A DNA stretch of 64,000 nt, taken from NCBI GenBank assembly GCA_050184115.1, contig JBFXAQ010000003.1:62001-126000 (forward strand). Direction: 5' to 3'. A model generated the notes under the pieces. That model made no database searches. It had not been told where the DNA came from and saw only the letters and a list, made by a program, of their open reading frames with translations. Below, in pieces: positions 7,644 to 15,536 of the stretch; the stretch's first letter is position 1, and every line of letters begins with the position of its first letter. Source of the DNA: JACKNG01 sp050184115 (GTDB taxonomy: Bacteria > Pseudomonadota > Gammaproteobacteria > Ga0077536). Both the position numbers and the translations under genes were made by a program.

Positions 7644-8338
7644 GCGGGGCGACGCAGCACCAGTACGCACGAGGCGCCGGCGATGCGCCCGGCAAGCCCC
7701 GCCGTCGCGGTCGTGCGCCAACCGAGCGGCGGGCAACTGAGCTCGCGGTGCACGACTTCCAGCCCCACCGCGGCGGCGCGCGCCGCCACCGCCTCCATGG
7801 CATGGACATGTTGTGGAAACACGTTCATGCCGCGCAGACGATCGACGACGGTGAGCAGTGCGTGGGCAAGACGGTGGATGAGCGCGCTGCCGTTGCGCCA
7901 CACCAGCACCAGCCGCCCGCCCGGCGCCAGCACGCGCGCCACCTCGGTGAGAAAGGTCTCGACACCGGCCGCGTCCTGCTGGTTGAAGAACTGGCAATTG
8001 GTCATCTGCGCGACGCTGCCGTCGGCGAGCGGCAGGCGATAGGCGTCACCGCGCACGACCGGGAAGCCGTTGGCGCGCGCCGCGGCGCAGGCGTCGGCAT
8101 TGAAATCGATGCCGAACACGGCGCGCCTGCCGTCGACCAGTGGCAGCAGCATGAGGCCCGAGCCGCAGCAGGCGTCGACGGTCAACGGCGCGTCACGGTC
8201 GAGCAGCGACAGCAGGACCGCCTGCTCGCGCCGGAAATAGGCTTCGTAGCGATAACCGTTGGCGCGTGCACTGCTGCGGCCGTGGCGCGCACGCATGCCG
8301 TGGTAGAGCTCGTCGGTGGCACGGTCGCCGCGTTTCAC
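7640..8338 (-). CDS. Class I SAM-dependent methyltransferase
   Basis: The 232-residue protein has motif I VDACCGSGLMLLPLVDG near residue 50, an acidic strand end in VFGIDFNADA, DAYRLPLADGSV and the post-core EVARVLAPGGRLVLVW. GTG at 8338 is the start: it is preceded by GGAGGAG six nt away and overlaps the stop of the membrane protein gene (GTGA). The target is unknown; position within the glycan operon suggests methylation of a sugar, a lipid carrier or a precursor. Confidence 0.85.
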   Translation of the reverse strand: MKRGDRATDELYHGMRARHGRSSARANGYRYEAYFRREQAVLLSLLDRDAPLTVDACCGSGLMLLPLVDGRRAVFGIDFNADACAAARANGFPVVRGDAYRLPLADGSVAQMTNCQFFNQQDAAGVETFLTEVARVLAPGGRLVLVWRNGSALIHRLAHALLTVVDRLRGMNVFPQHVHAMEAVAARAAAVGLEVVHRELSCPPLGWRTTATAGLAGRIAGASCVLVLRRPA

Positions 8339-9303
8339 GAGGTCTCCTCCGCCTGCCGGGGCCACGCGGCAAGACCGCCGAGGGCCAGGGCCCAGAACAG
8401 CACCGGCGCGGCGAACAACGCGCCGCGCAGCAGCAGGGCCGCCGATGCCGCCGTCTCGAGGCTGACGTCGTACCAGCGGAACCCGGCCGTGAAGGCGACT
8501 TCGCCGATCCCGATGCCGCCGACCGTCTGCAAGGGGATGACCGCGGCGAGGTTGAACAGCACCGCCACCGCCGCGCGCGCGGAGAGCGCGAGTTGCGGCA
8601 GCAGGAGCCCGATCAGTATCCCGAGCGCGGCCAGGTTGCAGCACCACTTGCCGAACGACAGGCCGCCGAGTCGCCATAGGCGTCCGCCGCGCGCGAGATC
8701 CCGCGCCGCGCGGCGGCCATCGACCGCCATCCGCAGCAGCCTGCGGCCGAACACCCGCCCGCGCCAGCGGTAGGCCAGGCGCGCGGCGAGCGCGAACCAC
8801 AACGGCAACGCGAACAGGGCCAGGATGCAACCTGCCGCGAGCAGCAGGGTCAGCCCGAACAGGGCGCCCTGCCCGCTGCGCGCGCGCTCCGCCCCGAGCA
8901 CGGCCGCGCCGAGGACGAGCAGCAACAGGGCGTCGACCAGCCGCTGCACCAGCAGGCTGTTGATGGCGCCACCGCTGCGTTGCCCGAGGTAACGGCGCAG
9001 GGCGACCAGCCCGCCGACCTCGCCGAGCCGTGCCGGCAGCACCGCGAGCCCGACCACCCACCAGGCGGTGGCGGCAAGACTCGCGTCGAGCCGGGCGCCG
9101 GGACCGGCCAGGAGGCGGATCCGCAGGGCCGTACACACCCCTTCGAGTTGCAGCAGGGCCAGCGCGGCGGCGACCCACCACCACGAGACGTTGGCGAGCA
9201 GGCCGCGGGCGACATCGAGATCGGCCACCCCGACGAGGATCGCGACGAGCAGGAGACTGGCCAGCGCGGGCCACAGCCAGCCCCGACGGCGGTCGACGCT
9301 CAT
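8335..9303 (-). CDS. Flippase-like membrane protein (LPG synthase TM / UPF0104 family)
   Basis: The 322-residue protein is almost entirely membrane-spanning, about eight hydrophobic segments, and carries the family marks LPARLGEVGGLVALRRYL near residue 95 and IPLQTVGGIGIGEVAF near residue 255. This family is the membrane part of lysylphosphatidylglycerol synthase; stand-alone members occur in glycolipid loci and are thought to move or bind lipid-linked intermediates. The C-terminal aminoacyl-transferase domain of MprF is absent. ATG overlaps the previous gene's stop and its own stop overlaps the next gene's GTG. Confidence 0.82.
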   Translation of the reverse strand: MSVDRRRGWLWPALASLLLVAILVGVADLDVARGLLANVSWWWVAAALALLQLEGVCTALRIRLLAGPGARLDASLAATAWWVVGLAVLPARLGEVGGLVALRRYLGQRSGGAINSLLVQRLVDALLLLVLGAAVLGAERARSGQGALFGLTLLLAAGCILALFALPLWFALAARLAYRWRGRVFGRRLLRMAVDGRRAARDLARGGRLWRLGGLSFGKWCCNLAALGILIGLLLPQLALSARAAVAVLFNLAAVIPLQTVGGIGIGEVAFTAGFRWYDVSLETAASAALLLRGALFAAPVLFWALALGGLAAWPRQAEETS

Positions 9304-10685
9304 GACGCGGACGGGCGCGCCTGCGGCAGGCAGGCCGCGGCGAGCGCCAGGGCGAACACCGGCAGCAGGCAGATCGCGTAGCGCGGAATGCTCACCGACA
9401 CCGCCGCGTAGAACAGCAGCATGAACCATCCCGGGGCGCCGGCATGCCACAGCGCGCGCCGCTGCGCGGGCCGCCGCCACGAGATCCAGGTGAGCGCGGC
9501 CAGCGCGAGCAGGCCCCACAGCTTGCCGACGAACACCGCCCGCCAGGCCAGGGCAACGGTGACGAGGGCGTGCTTGAGCGGGTGGCCGAGCACGTCGTCG
9601 ACGATGAGCGCGCGCGCCACCCGGTCATCACCCCCCACCCGCCGAGAGACCTCGGCGTGGTAAGGCATACCTTCCGCGTAGTACGTCCCCGGACCGAAGC
9701 CCAGCCGTTCGTAGGCCGCAGGCTGGAAGAGGCGACGGGCCAGGCTGTCGCCGAAATCCGGCAACCAGTAGACGAACGCAACGCCGAGTTCGCGTGCGCT
9801 CATGCGGTTGTAACTCACGCGCTGCGCGAGGATCTGTCCGCCATAAGTCGCCGTCAGTGCCGGCGAGCCGAAGGTCATCGCGTTGCGCGCGGCCCATGGC
9901 CCGACCACGAGCGCGAACGCCAGGCCGTAGGCGGCGCAACGGCGAAAAGCCAGCGCCCGCTTGCCGCGGACCAGGCCCGCTGCCGCGAACACAACGGCAC
10001 CGGCCAGCCCGAGGTAGAAGAACTCGGGCCTGACCAGCGTCAATCCACCGAGGCAGCAGCCGATCGCGAAGGCCGCGCGCGCCGCCCGCCGATCGTCGGC
10101 GAGCAGAACCAGGGTCAGCACGGCACACAGGAGCAAGGTGAGATTCTCGGTCAGCAACAGCATGGCGTTGGGCGCCGGTTGGCCCGACAAGAGCGCCGCG
10201 CCCGCCGCGACCCACGCGCCGGCCCGGCCGAGCAGGCGCCAACCGGCCAGCCACACCGAGCCGAGCATGAGGGCGACGACGACGAACTGGGCGGTGACGG
10301 TCCGTTCGAGGACCGCCGTGGAACAGCCCGCGGCAGGCTCGAGCAGGCAACGCAAGTCGCCGCGGGCGGCGGTATCGCCGAGGTAGAGCGCCGCGACGAA
10401 GGCCGGGTAGAGCGGCATGTTGGCGCGTCCGGGCGCGGGCGCCTCGCTGGCCGAACCGCCGACGCCGAACACACCGTGGTCGAGCAGGTTGACGACGTAG
10501 CCGAGGTAGCGCAGCGAATCGGCAGCCGGCTGCGGTGCCGCGGGCAGTTGCGCACGCCAGGTTCCGAGGACCAGCGCGCATGCCGCGGCGAAGAGGAGGG
10601 CTTCGCGCCACCCCGGCCGCGTCCGGTGCAGGGCGGAACCGGGCGCCCCGCCGTTCCCGCTGCCCGCCGTCGCGCCCGCGATCAT
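9300..10685 (-). CDS. Polytopic glycosyltransferase (GT39/ArnT-like)
   Basis: The 461-residue protein has roughly ten or more membrane segments and a first outer loop with AADSLRYLGYVVNLLDHG and MPLYPAFVAALYL, the layout of polyprenyl-phosphate-sugar-dependent transferases of the GT-C fold, where an acidic residue in this loop is catalytic. Further marks are PEFFYLGLAG and GPWAARNAMTFGSP. It would transfer a sugar on the periplasmic face from a lipid-phosphate donor, perhaps that made by the GT2 encoded just upstream. ATG 10685 overlaps the GT2 stop (ATGA). Confidence 0.8.
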   Translation of the reverse strand: MIAGATAGSGNGGAPGSALHRTRPGWREALLFAAACALVLGTWRAQLPAAPQPAADSLRYLGYVVNLLDHGVFGVGGSASEAPAPGRANMPLYPAFVAALYLGDTAARGDLRCLLEPAAGCSTAVLERTVTAQFVVVALMLGSVWLAGWRLLGRAGAWVAAGAALLSGQPAPNAMLLLTENLTLLLCAVLTLVLLADDRRAARAAFAIGCCLGGLTLVRPEFFYLGLAGAVVFAAAGLVRGKRALAFRRCAAYGLAFALVVGPWAARNAMTFGSPALTATYGGQILAQRVSYNRMSARELGVAFVYWLPDFGDSLARRLFQPAAYERLGFGPGTYYAEGMPYHAEVSRRVGGDDRVARALIVDDVLGHPLKHALVTVALAWRAVFVGKLWGLLALAALTWISWRRPAQRRALWHAGAPGWFMLLFYAAVSVSIPRYAICLLPVFALALAAACLPQARPSAS

Positions 10686-11692
10686 CGACGACCGGCAGGT
10701 CCGATGCCGCCGTCCAGCAGTCGCCGCAAGGGCACGCTCGGCTCGTTGCCGATATCGAAGTGGATGGCCGAGAGCAGCATCTGCATGCCGACGATGGTGG
10801 GCAGCGAAGCCAGCATCACCGTGCCGGCGGTGGCCGCGGTACCGCTCGTCACGCTGTGCGCCCACTGCGTCAAACCGAACACGATGCCGAAACCGAGCAG
10901 CAGGGGACCGAGGATCCATTCCACGGACGCCACGCTGAAGCCACGCAGGAAATAGTTGTAGAACAGCCGCTTGAAGAAATTCACGGTATGGCGGGCAGCG
11001 AAGGTCGCGGTCACGCGCGGGAGCCGGATGCTGCTCTGCTCGTCGCCGTAGCGTGCGCGCATGGGGATGTCCTGCACCACCGCACGCAGGGTGTTGAGCC
11101 GAAACAGCATGTCCGATTCGAAGAAGTAGCCGTCGTCGATGCGCTCGAGCGGCAGCAGGGCGAGCACGCGGGCGTCGATGGCGGTGAAGCCGTTGTTGGG
11201 GTCGAAGGATTGCCAGTAGCCGGTGGACAGCTTGCTCACGAACGACAGCACGGTGTTGCCGGCGAGGCGTACCCACGGCATGTCGGCGAGCCCCTCGAGG
11301 CGATAGAACCGGTTGCCCTTGGTGTAATCGGCGGCGTCGGCCAGGATCGGCGCCAGCAGGCGCGGGATGTCGGCGGGGTCCATCTGGCCGTCGCCGTCGA
11401 CCTTGGCCACGACGTCCATGCCATCGGCCAGCGCGGCGCGGTAGCCGGTCCGCATGGCGGCACCGACGCCCTGGTTGTGGCCGTGGTAGACCACGCTGAC
11501 CCGCGGGTCGCCGCATTCCGCGCGCACGAAATCACCGGTGTGCTGCGGGCAACCGTCGTCGATGCAATAGATGCGTGTCACCAGCGGCGGCATCGCCGCG
11601 AGGACGGCCAGTACGTGATCGCGCTCGCGGTAGCAGGGCACGACGACGCCGACGGCCGGCGCGATGCGGGCGGGGGCTGGGCGGGCCGTCAT
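10682..11692 (-). CDS. Family 2 glycosyltransferase with two C-terminal membrane segments
   Basis: The 336 residues start with a GT-A domain: VGVVVPCYRERD, IYCIDDGCPQ, the nucleotide/metal motif VAKVDGDGQMDP near residue 97, and FDPNNGFTAIDARVL. Two hydrophobic helices follow near residues 255-315, as in dolichyl/undecaprenyl-phosphate sugar synthases of the DPM1 type. It likely makes a polyprenyl-phosphate sugar for the adjacent GT-C enzyme (inference). It is the first gene of the five-gene block with 4-nt overlaps; the promoter should lie in 11693-11853, but I see no convincing one. Confidence 0.87.
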   Translation of the reverse strand: MTARPAPARIAPAVGVVVPCYRERDHVLAVLAAMPPLVTRIYCIDDGCPQHTGDFVRAECGDPRVSVVYHGHNQGVGAAMRTGYRAALADGMDVVAKVDGDGQMDPADIPRLLAPILADAADYTKGNRFYRLEGLADMPWVRLAGNTVLSFVSKLSTGYWQSFDPNNGFTAIDARVLALLPLERIDDGYFFESDMLFRLNTLRAVVQDIPMRARYGDEQSSIRLPRVTATFAARHTVNFFKRLFYNYFLRGFSVASVEWILGPLLLGFGIVFGLTQWAHSVTSGTAATAGTVMLASLPTIVGMQMLLSAIHFDIGNEPSVPLRRLLDGGIGPAGRR

Positions 11693-11853
11693 CGTTCAGG
11701 GCGCCGCCAGGTCACCCGTGGCGCGCGGGCGGCAGCGCGCGGGCCGTCCGCTCACAGGCGTGCACCGCGCGCGGTCCGCGGAGTGCATCCCGGCGTGCTC
11801 GCGGGCGAGGATGCCGGGACCAGCGCCCATGCCGTGCGCTCGAATGACGCCCG

Positions 11854-12936
11854 TCAGTAGACGATCACGCCGCGCGCGTTCTTGCCGGCTTCCAGATCGG
11901 CAAACGCCTCGGCCGCCTCGTCGATGCTGTAGGTACGCGTGACCAGGCCGTCGAGATCGAGCTTCTTCTGACGGTAGAGTTCGAGGTACATCGGGAAATC
12001 GACCTTGAAATTGGCGCTGCCGTACATGCAACCCTTGATGGTCTTGCCGGTGAAGGGAAGGATGGCCGCGTTGAAGGAGAAGCGGTCGTCCATGCGGCCG
12101 ACGCCGACCAGGGTGCAGGTGCCGTTGGCGCGGGTGGCCTTGAAACAGGCCTCGATGAGCTTGCCGTTGCCGACCACCTCGAAGGCGTAGTCGACGCCCA
12201 TGCCGCCGGTCATGTCGAGAATCTCCTTCACCGAATCGCCACCCGGGGTGACGGTGTCGGTGGCGCCAAAAGCGCGCGCCATCTCCATTTTCTCGGCCGA
12301 CAGATCGACGGCGATGACGCGCGCGGCGCCGGCGATACGAGCGCCCTGCACGACGTTCAGACCGACGCCGCCACAGCCGAACACGGCCACCGTCGAACCG
12401 GGCTTGACCTCGGCGGTCTTGATCGCGGCGCCGACGCCGGTCGTCACGCCGCAGCCGACCAGCGCGGCGGCCTTGAAATCGAAGGCCTTGTCGACAGCGA
12501 CCACGCACGCCTCGGGCACGACGCAGTACTCGGCCATGTTGCCGAGGAAGGACATGACGGCGATTTCCTCGCCATTCATGCGTACCCGGCTGGTGCCGTC
12601 GAGCAGCCCGCCGTGCGGCTTGTTCTGCCGGCACAGGTAGGGTTCGTGACGGAGGCAGTTGAAGCACTCGCCGCAATTGGGAATGAACGACAGCACGACG
12701 TGGTCGCCGGGCTGCACGCTCGACACGCCTTCGCCGACCTGCTCGATGGTGCCGGCGCCTTCGTGTCCGATGACCGAGGGCAGTTTCCAGCGGATGGTGC
12801 CGTTGATGATGGACAGGTCGGAGTGGCAGATGCCCGTCGCGCCCATCTTGACCAGCACCTCGCCGGCCTTGGGCGGGTCGAGATCGACGTTGACCACGGA
12901 AAAATCGTTGATTGCGTGCGCGACTACCGCCTTCAT
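11854..12936 (-). CDS. Zinc-dependent alcohol dehydrogenase (MDR family)
   Basis: A full 360-residue medium-chain dehydrogenase. Catalytic zinc ligands include Cys37 (TGICHSD) and His58-Glu59 (GHEG); four structural-zinc cysteines are at 88, 91, 94 and 102 (NCGECFNC and YLC). The NAD(P) Rossmann motif is GCGGVGL near residue 190. It oxidises an alcohol or reduces an aldehyde; the sequence does not fix the substrate. GGAGG five nt upstream supports the ATG. It is separated from the GT2 gene by 161 nt and probably not part of that operon. Confidence 0.92.
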   Translation of the reverse strand: MKAVVAHAINDFSVVNVDLDPPKAGEVLVKMGATGICHSDLSIINGTIRWKLPSVIGHEGAGTIEQVGEGVSSVQPGDHVVLSFIPNCGECFNCLRHEPYLCRQNKPHGGLLDGTSRVRMNGEEIAVMSFLGNMAEYCVVPEACVVAVDKAFDFKAAALVGCGVTTGVGAAIKTAEVKPGSTVAVFGCGGVGLNVVQGARIAGAARVIAVDLSAEKMEMARAFGATDTVTPGGDSVKEILDMTGGMGVDYAFEVVGNGKLIEACFKATRANGTCTLVGVGRMDDRFSFNAAILPFTGKTIKGCMYGSANFKVDFPMYLELYRQKKLDLDGLVTRTYSIDEAAEAFADLEAGKNARGVIVY

Positions 12937-13038
12937 TGGGGCCTCCGGAAAGCTGGACGGAACGGGTGAAAAACCGCGCGCAGGGTATCACTTTTTGCTG
13001 CCGCCGGCCGGCCCGCCGCGGGCTCCGCGAGGTCCTGC

Positions 13039-13530
13039 TCAGGCGCCGCGACCGACCTCGCGGCGGAAATCGGCGAGCCAGCCATCGGCCCACCAGTTGG
13101 CATTGGCCTCGGTGTTGCGCTCGGTGACCTGACCCGAATCGGCCAGGAAGTGGAAGCACTCGTGAGCCAGGGTATGGAGCGCGCATTCCTCGAGATCCGC
13201 GAACAGGAACTCCTGTTCGCCGGAGACCCAGCCATGCCGGCTGCCTGGCCGCGCGATGCGTCCCCAATGGAGATAGCGGAAGGGCGGCGCGAGTTCGACG
13301 TTGACGCTTGCGCGGATGCGGTAGCCGTGTTTCCAGTCGGCGTCCGCGCGTTCGCGGTAGGGGAAATGGCAGCAACCGTGCAGGAGGGTGTCGCGATTGA
13401 GCGGCAGGAGCTTGATCCAGTCGAGCCGGGTGGTGTCGTGACCGTCGAGCCGGCGCATGACGAAGTCGAGCACGTGCGGCATGCCGACCTTGTCGATGAC
13501 GCGGTAGTTGGGCACGAAGGAGAGCTGCAC
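13039..13530 (-). CDS. Small conserved protein with an HExxH zinc-peptidase motif
   Basis: The 163-residue protein is not one I recognise as a named family. It contains LAHECFHFL (HExxH) near residue 121 followed about 20 residues later by TEANANWWADGWL, giving the layout of a minimal zinc-binding helix with a downstream Glu. A CCHF segment lies near residue 54. There is no signal peptide, so it should be cytoplasmic. It is divergent from the 2-oxoacid oxidoreductase genes and 100 nt from the alcohol dehydrogenase on the same strand. Confidence 0.7.
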   Translation of the reverse strand: MQLSFVPNYRVIDKVGMPHVLDFVMRRLDGHDTTRLDWIKLLPLNRDTLLHGCCHFPYRERADADWKHGYRIRASVNVELAPPFRYLHWGRIARPGSRHGWVSGEQEFLFADLEECALHTLAHECFHFLADSGQVTERNTEANANWWADGWLADFRREVGRGA

Positions 13531-13707
13531 GCGCGCAGCTTAATCGCCGCGCGCGACGAGGCCAAACCGGCCGGGAATGCGGCGGTTTTCACGCCCGCGA
13601 CCCTTGGCATCGTTCGCGCACTAATCGTAGAATCGGGAGCCCCCGGCGCGGTCGCACGCCCGGGCGCGGGAGCACGGTGATGACTGTCCCGAAGGGAGGA
13701 GTGGCGC

Positions 13708-15516
13708 TTGGAGCCCACCGATATCGGTAACCCCGATTATTTTCACAAAGTCGTCGACTGCCAATGGGCCTGCCCGGCCCACACCCCGGTACCGGAATAC
13801 ATACGCCTGATCGCGGCCGGCCGTTATGCCGATGCCTACATGGTCAACTGGCGCTCGAACGTGTTCCCGGGGATCCTCGGCCGCACCTGTGATCGGCCCT
13901 GCGAACCCGCCTGCCGGCGTGGTCGCGTCGAGGAGGAACCAGTCGCCATCTGTCGCCTGAAGCGCGTTGCCGCCGACTACAAGGGCAACGTGGTCAAGCG
14001 CATGCCGCGCAAGGCACGGGCGAAGAACGGCAAGCGCGTGGCCTGTATCGGCGCCGGACCGGCCTCGCTCACGGTCGCCCGCGACCTCGCCCCGCTCGGC
14101 TACGACGTCGTCGTGTTCGACGGCGAGGCAAAAGCCGGCGGCATGATTCGCAGCCAGATCCCCAAGTTCCGCCTGCCCGAGGAAGTCATCGACGAGGAGG
14201 TCGGCTATGTCCTGCGCCTCGGTGTCGAGTTCCGCAGTGGCGCCTGGATCGATTCGCTGAAGAAGGTCCTCGACGACGACTTCGACGCCGTCTTCGTCGG
14301 CACCGGCGCTCCGCGCGGCCGCGATCTCGACGTACCGGGCCGCGCCGAAGCCGCGGAGCACATCCATATCGGCATCGACTGGCTGGCCTCGGTCGCCTTC
14401 GGCCACACCACGTCCGTCGGCAAGCGCGTCATCGTGCTCGGCGGCGGCAACACGGCGATGGACTGCTGCCGCTCTTCGAAACGGCTCGGCGGTGAGGACG
14501 TCACGGTCATCGTGCGCTCCGGATTCGAGGAGATGAAGGCCTCGCCGTGGGAGAAGGAAGATGCCATGCACGAAGGCATCCCGATCCTGAACTACCTCGT
14601 GCCGAAGTCGGTCGAGCACGACGACGGCCGCCTCACGGGCATGACCTTCGAAGCAGTACGGGCCGAGTACGACGACCGCGGCCGCCGCAAGCTCGTACCG
14701 ACCGGCGAACCCGATCGCCTGGTCGAATGTGACGACGTGCTCGTGGCCATCGGCCAGGAGAATGCCTTTCCCTGGATCGAACGCGATATCGGTCTCGATT
14801 TCGACGAATGGGGGATGCCCGTCCTTGACCGGGCGACCTTCCAATCGACTCTGCCCAGGGTCTTCTTCGGCGGCGACGCTGCCTTCGGCCCGGAGAACAT
14901 CATCCGCGCGGTCGCACATGGCCACGAAGCGGCAATCTCCATCGATAAATTCCTCTGCGGCGAAGATGTCGCGGCGCGTCCGGCACCCGGGGTCGCCGTG
15001 ACCTCGCAAAAGATGGGCATCCACGAGTGGAGCTATGACAACGAGGTCTCCAACGACCATCGTTTCAAAGTACCGCTGCGGGATCTCAAGCAAGCCCTGT
15101 CGAACATCAAGGTGGAAGTCGAACTCGGGTTCGATCCGACGCTTGCGCTCGCCGAGGCTGAACGCTGCCTGAACTGCGACATCCAGACGGTGTTCACCGA
15201 TCGTCTGTGCATCGAGTGCGACGGCTGCGTCGACATCTGTCCAACCGACTGCATCAACTTCACCGACAACGCCGAGGAAGACGCGTTGCGCGCCAGGCTC
15301 AATGCGCCGGCCGCCGATACCAGCCAGGCCCTTTACGTGTCCGCACCACTCAAGACCGCGCGCGTCATGGTGAAGGACGAGAACGTATGCCTGCACTGCG
15401 GACTGTGTGCCGAACGCTGTCCGACCGGTGCATGGGACATGCAGAAATACCTGGTGGAAATGGAACATGCCGGTCCGGGGTGTCGCCCGCGCAAGCGCCG
15501 CTCCCGCGCCGCCTAA
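13708..15516 (+). CDS. GltD-like FAD/Fe-S subunit of a 2-oxoacid:acceptor oxidoreductase
   Basis: The 602 residues begin with a glutamate-synthase small-subunit-type Fe-S region (Cys18, Cys22, Cys61, Cys65, Cys69), followed by two dinucleotide folds (CIGAGPASLTVARDL near 112; VIVLGGGNTAMDC near 245) and a C-terminal double [4Fe-4S] ferredoxin domain (CIECDGCVDICP and CLHCGLCAERCP). It would pass electrons between NAD(P)H and the Fe-S clusters of the two next subunits. The start is TTG at 13708, 7 nt after GGGAGGA; no in-frame ATG is available. The gene lies 20 nt ahead of the korA-like gene. Confidence 0.88.
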   Translation: MEPTDIGNPDYFHKVVDCQWACPAHTPVPEYIRLIAAGRYADAYMVNWRSNVFPGILGRTCDRPCEPACRRGRVEEEPVAICRLKRVAADYKGNVVKRMPRKARAKNGKRVACIGAGPASLTVARDLAPLGYDVVVFDGEAKAGGMIRSQIPKFRLPEEVIDEEVGYVLRLGVEFRSGAWIDSLKKVLDDDFDAVFVGTGAPRGRDLDVPGRAEAAEHIHIGIDWLASVAFGHTTSVGKRVIVLGGGNTAMDCCRSSKRLGGEDVTVIVRSGFEEMKASPWEKEDAMHEGIPILNYLVPKSVEHDDGRLTGMTFEAVRAEYDDRGRRKLVPTGEPDRLVECDDVLVAIGQENAFPWIERDIGLDFDEWGMPVLDRATFQSTLPRVFFGGDAAFGPENIIRAVAHGHEAAISIDKFLCGEDVAARPAPGVAVTSQKMGIHEWSYDNEVSNDHRFKVPLRDLKQALSNIKVEVELGFDPTLALAEAERCLNCDIQTVFTDRLCIECDGCVDICPTDCINFTDNAEEDALRARLNAPAADTSQALYVSAPLKTARVMVKDENVCLHCGLCAERCPTGAWDMQKYLVEMEHAGPGCRPRKRRSRAA

Positions 15517-15536
15517 GAGGTAACCAGCTCAAGACC

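Noticed and set aside
13621..15468. 615-codon minus-strand frame opposite the GltD-like subunit
   Set aside because: The plus strand encodes clear Fe-S and FAD motifs; the antisense frame is a by-product of high GC.
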